Assembly: GCF_047675955.1 (NCBI RefSeq)
Contig: NW_027328125.1
Coordinates: forward strand, 930,001-994,000
Direction of reading: 5' to 3'
Length of the DNA stretch: 64,000 nucleotides
DNA from: Chlorocebus sabaeus
Lineage: Eukaryota; Chordata; Mammalia; Primates; Cercopithecidae
Part shown: positions 60,193-64,000 of the stretch, piece by piece
Numbering within the stretch: the first letter of the stretch is position 1
Layout of the letters: each line of letters opens with the position of its first letter
Made by a program: the position numbers and the translations under genes
Notes under the pieces: model-generated
Database searches by the model: none
Told to the model about the DNA's origin: nothing
Seen by the model: the letters and a program-made list of their open reading frames with translations, nothing else

Positions 60193-62936
60193 CCAGTTTT
60201 TAACGGAAGATATTTCCTTTTTCACCATAACCCTATATGGGCTTCCAAATATCACTTTGCAAATTCCACAAGAACAGTCTTAGCGAAAGGCTTCTTGAGA
60301 GGAACGCAGTAACTCTGTGAGATGAATTAAAAGAACACAAAGCAATTTCTCAGAAAGGTTCTTTCCAGTTTTTAACGGAAGATCTTTCCTTTTTCACCAT
60401 AGCCCTCTATGGGATTCCAAATATCACTTTCAAAATTCCAGAAGAACAGTCTTAGCGAAAGGCTTCTTGAGGGGAAAGCTGTAACTCTGTGAGATGAATT
60501 AACAGAACACAAAGTAGTTTCTCAGAAAGATTCTTTCCAGTTTTTAACGGAAGATATTCCCTTTTTCACCATAGCCCTCTATGGGCTTCCAATATCACTT
60601 TGAAAAATCCACAAGAAGAATCTTAGAGAATGGCTTCTTTCTGGGAAAGCAGTAACTCTGTGAGATGAATTAATAGAACACAGAGCAGTTTCTCAGAAAG
60701 CCTCTTTCAGTTTTTAACAAAAGATATTTCCTTTTTCACCATAGCCCTCTATGGGCTTCCAAATATCACTTTGCAAATTCCACAAGAAGTGTCTTCGCGA
60801 AAGGCTTCTTGAGGGCAAAGCTGTAACACTGTGAGATGAATTAACAGAACACAAAGTAGTTTCTCAGAATGCTTCTTTTCAGTTTTTATCTTAGGATATT
60901 TCCTTTTTCACCTTAGCCCTCTATGGGCTTGAAAATATCACTATGAAATTTCCACATGAAGAGTCTCAGCGAAAGGATTCTTGAGGTGAAAGCAGTGACT
61001 CTGTGAGATGAATTAACAGAACACAAAGCAGTTTCTCAGAAAGCTTCTTTCCAGTTTTTAAAGGAAGATATTTCCTTTTTCACCGTGGACCTCTACGGGC
61101 TTCCAAATAACACTTTGCCAATTCCACAAGAAGAGTCTTAGCGAAAGGCATCTTGAAGGGAAGGCTGTAACTCTGTGAGATGAATTAACAGGACACAAAG
61201 CAGTTTCTCATAAAGCTTCCTTCCAGTTTTTATCGGAAGATATTTCCTTTTACACCGTAGCCCTGTATGGACTTCCAGATATCAATGTGCAAATTTCACA
61301 AGAACAGTCTTAGCGAAAGGCTTCTTGAGGGGAAAGCTGTAACTCTGTGAGATGAATTAACAGAACACAGAGCAGTTTCTCAGAAAGCTTCTTTCCAGTT
61401 TTTAACGGAAGATATTTCCTTTTTCACCATAGCACTCTATGGGCTTCCAGATATCACCTTGAATATTCCACAAGAACAGACTTAGCGAAAGGCTTCCTGA
61501 AGGGAATGCTGTAACACTGTGAGATGAATTAACAGAACACAGAGCAGTTTCTCAGAAAGCTTCTTTACAGTTTTTAACGGTAGATATGTCCTTTTTCACC
61601 TTAACCCTCTATGGGCTTACAAATATCACTTTGCAAATTGCATAAGAACAGTGTTAGCGAAAGGCTTTTTGAGGAGAAAGCAGTAACTGTGAGTTGAATT
61701 AACCGAACACAAAGCAGTTTCTCAGGAAGCTTCTTTCCAGTTTTTAAGGGAAGATTTTCCTTTTTCACCATAACCCTCTATGGGCTTCCAAATATCACTT
61801 TTCAAATTCCACAAGAACAGTCTTAGCGAAAGGCTTCTTGAGGGGAACGCAGTAACTCTGTGAGATGAATTAAGAGAATACAGAGCAGTTTCTCAGAAAG
61901 TTTCTCTTCAGTTTTTATCTTAGGATATCTCCTTTTTCACCATAGCCCTCTGTGGGCTTCGAAATATCACTTTGCAAATTCCACAAGGAGAGTCTTAGGG
62001 AAACGCTTCATGAGGGGAAAGATGTAAGTCTCTGAGATGAATTAACAGAACACAAAGTAGTTTCTCAGAAATCTTCTTCCAGATTTTAACGGAAGATACT
62101 TCCTTTTTCACCATAGCCCCCTATGGGCTTCCAAATATCACTTTCCAAATTCCACAAGATCAGCCTTAGCTAAAGGTTACTTGAGGAGAGATTTGTAACA
62201 CTGTGAGATGAATTAACAGAACACAAAGCAGATTCTCAGAAAGATTCTTTCCACTTTTTAACGGAAGATACTTCTTTTTTCACCATAGCCCTCTATGGGC
62301 TTCCAAATATCACTTTGCAAATTCCCCAAGAACAGTCTTAGCGAAAGACTGCTTGAGGGGAAAGCTGTAACTCTTGAGATGAATTAGCAGAACACAAAGC
62401 AGTTTCTCAGAAAGCTTCTTTCCTGTTTTTTAACGGAAGTTATTTCCTTTTTCACCGTAGCCCTCTATGGGCTTCCAAATATCACTTTCCAAATTCCAGA
62501 AGCACAGTCTTAGCGAAAACTTCTTGAGGAGAAAGCTGTATCTCTGTGAGATGAATTGACAGAACACAAAGCAGTTTCTCAGAAAGCTTCTTTCCAGTTT
62601 TTAACAGAAGATATTTCCTTTTTCATCATATCCTTCTATGGCTTTACAAATATCACTTTGAAATTCCACAAGAACAGTCTTAGCGAAAGGCTTCTTGTGG
62701 AGAAAGCTGTAACCCTGTGAGATGAATTAACAGAACACAAGGCAGTTTCTCAGAAAGCTTCTTTTCAGTTTTTATCTTAGGATATTTCCTTTTTCACCAT
62801 AGCCCACTATGGGCTTCCAAATGTCACTTTGCAAATTCCACAAGAACAGTCTTAGCGAAAGGTTTCTAGAGGGGCAAGCTGTAACTCTGTGAGATGAACT
62901 AAGAGAACACAAAGCAGTTTCTCAGAATGCTTCTTT
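60193..62936. repeat. HOR unit 24, 16-mer (2744 bp)
   Basis: This unit shares GGGAAACGCTTC in mA (C at 62004) and GGGCTTACAAAT in m9 with unit 23 but lacks the extra m13. Private changes are CCCTCTATGGGCTTAC in m9 near 61610, CACAAGGAGAG near 61987, AATTGACAGAAC near 62558 and GGTTTCTAGAGG near 62863. Confidence 0.94.
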
Positions 62937-64000
62937 CCAGTTTTTAACGGAAGATATTTCCTTTTTCACCATAACCCTATATGGGCTTCCAAATATCACT
63001 TTGCAAATTCCAGAAGAACAGTCTTAGCGAAAGGCTTCTTGAGAGGAACGCAGTAACTCTGTGAGATGAATTAAAAGAACACAAAGCAATTTCTCAGAAA
63101 GGTTCTTTCCAGTTTTTAACGGAAGATCTTTCCTTTTTCACCATAGCCCTCTATGGGATTCCAAATATCACTTTCAAAATTCCAGAAGAACAGTCTTAGC
63201 GAAAGGCTTCTTGAGGGGAAAGCTGTAACTCTGTGAGATGAATTAACAGAACACAAAGTAGTTTCTCAGATTCTTTCCAGTTTTTAACGGAAGATATTCC
63301 CTTTTTCACCATAGCCCTCTATGGGCTTCCAATATCACTTTGAAAAATCCACAAGAAGAATCTTAGAGAATGGCTTCTTTCTGGGAAAGCAGTAACTCTG
63401 TGAGATGAATTAATAGAACACAGAGCAGTTTCTCAGAAAGCCTCTTTCAGTTTTTAACAAAAGATATTTCCTTTTTCACCATAGCCCTCTATGGGCTTCC
63501 AAATATCACTTTGCAAATTCCACAAGAAGTGTCTTCGCGAAAGGCTTCTTGAGGGCAAAGCTGTAACACTGTGAGATGAATTAACAGAACACAAAGTAGT
63601 TTCTCAGAATGCTTCTTTTCAGTTTTTATCTTAGGATATTTCCTTTTTCACCTTAGCCCTCTATGGGCTTGAAAATATCACTATGAAATTTCCACATGAA
63701 GACTCTCAGCGAAAGGATTCTTGAGGTGAAAGCAGTGACTCTGTGAGATGAATTAACAGAACACAAAGCAGTTTCTCAGAAAGCTTCTTTCCAGTTTTTA
63801 AAGGAAGATATTTCCTTTTTCACCGTAGACCTCTACGGGCTTCCAAATAACACTTTGCCAATTCCACAAGAAGAGTCTTAGCGAAAGGCATCTTGAAGGG
63901 AAGGCTGTAACTCTGTGAGATGAATTAACAGGACACAAAGCAGTTTCTCATAAAGCTTCCTTCCAGTTTTTATCGGAAGATATTTCCTTTTACACCGTAG
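62937..64000. repeat. HOR unit 25, truncated by window end
   Basis: This unit holds m1 to m6 and the first 38 bp of m7. Four bases (AAGA or equivalent) are missing at the end of m2 after 63270, giving TCTCAGATTCTTTCC. Private changes are CCAGAAGAACAG in m1 near 63011 and GAAGACTCTCAGC in m5 near 63702. It cannot be told from the window whether it is a 14-mer or a 16-mer. Confidence 0.93.

Larger units (their letters stand above)
1..64000. repeat. Alpha-satellite higher-order repeat array filling the window
   Basis: The window consists of about 373 head-to-tail monomers of 170-172 bp, all in one orientation, without any interruption, inversion or foreign insertion that I could see. Each monomer has the same landmarks in order: CAGTTTTTAACGGAAGATA, the pJ-alpha site TTCCTTTTTCACCATAG, the dyad around CCATAG..CTATGG, a CTTAGCGAAAGG segment, a CTGTGAGATGAATTAAC segment and TTTCTCAGAAAGCTTC. 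The reverse complement is recognisable as alpha satellite and is closest, from memory, to the African green monkey type. Monomers group into 14-mer and 16-mer HOR units that repeat with near identity. In primates such arrays form the centromere core and its flanks; a kinetochore role here is inferred, not shown by sequence. Confidence is very high for alpha satellite and high for an Old World monkey source. Confidence 0.97.

Noticed and set aside
1..64000. CRISPR-like regular repeats
   Set aside because: There are no unique spacers between short repeats. The period is 170-172 bp with continuous homology, which is tandem satellite DNA.
1..64000. Human alpha-satellite HOR
   Set aside because: Monomers share the pJ-alpha and ATATTTCC segments with human alpha satellite, but the rest (TTAGCGAAAGG, GATGAATTAAC, CCCTCTATGGGC) fits the monkey type far better from memory. 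No known human HOR has this make-up that I recognise.
1..64000. LINE, SINE or LTR insertions
   Set aside because: Unit lengths are fully explained by monomer counts plus indels of 1-4 bp, leaving no room for an inserted element.
1..64000. Inverted segment within the array
   Set aside because: The unit-start signature and all monomer landmarks are found on the plus strand throughout. I saw no block in the opposite orientation.

Overview
The whole 64 kb window is one uninterrupted tandem array of primate alpha-satellite DNA. The monomers are 170-172 bp and all lie in the same orientation. The minus strand is the orientation in which alpha-satellite consensus sequences are usually printed. The monomers resemble the remembered African green monkey (Chlorocebus) alpha satellite much more than human alpha satellite: they share the HindIII-containing segment, the TTAGCGAAAGG segment and the CCATAG..CTATGG segment. 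I therefore infer a centromere or pericentromere of an Old World monkey (Cercopithecidae). Species and chromosome cannot be read from the sequence. I see no protein-coding gene, RNA gene, transposon insertion, CRISPR array or unique sequence.

Layout: the monomers are organised into a higher-order repeat (HOR) with two alternating forms. One is a 14-monomer unit of 2401 bp (2400 bp in a sublineage) and the other a 16-monomer unit of 2744 bp. With phase set at base 1 there are 24 complete units and one partial unit: nine 14-mers, fourteen 16-mers, one 17-mer (57278-60192) and a truncated unit from 62937 to the end, about 373 monomers in all. The order is 14,16,14,16,14,16,16,16,16,16,16,14,14,16,14,16,14,14,16,14,16,16,17,16,(partial). 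Units 1-6 are a triple repeat of a 14+16 pair (5145 bp). The five-unit pattern 14,14,16,14,16 occurs twice in succession (29155-41845 and 41846-54533). Corresponding monomers in different units differ by only scattered single bases, while different monomers within a unit are clearly distinct, which is the hallmark of a homogenised HOR.

Structure within monomers: most monomers carry an exact or one-mismatch match to the 17-bp pJ-alpha (A-box) motif, and I found no CENP-B box on either strand. Directly overlapping the pJ-alpha site is a dyad (CCATAG-4 nt-CTATGG). In two monomers, m6 and m9, it has changed on both arms in a compensating way. The 14-mer is not a plain deletion of the 16-mer: about 82 bp beside its junction differ at about ten positions, and the switch point falls in the pJ-alpha/dyad region. 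The three 93-codon open frames (minus strand, 43254-43535, 45654-45935, 50798-51079) result from a shared 1-bp deletion in the satellite and are not genes.
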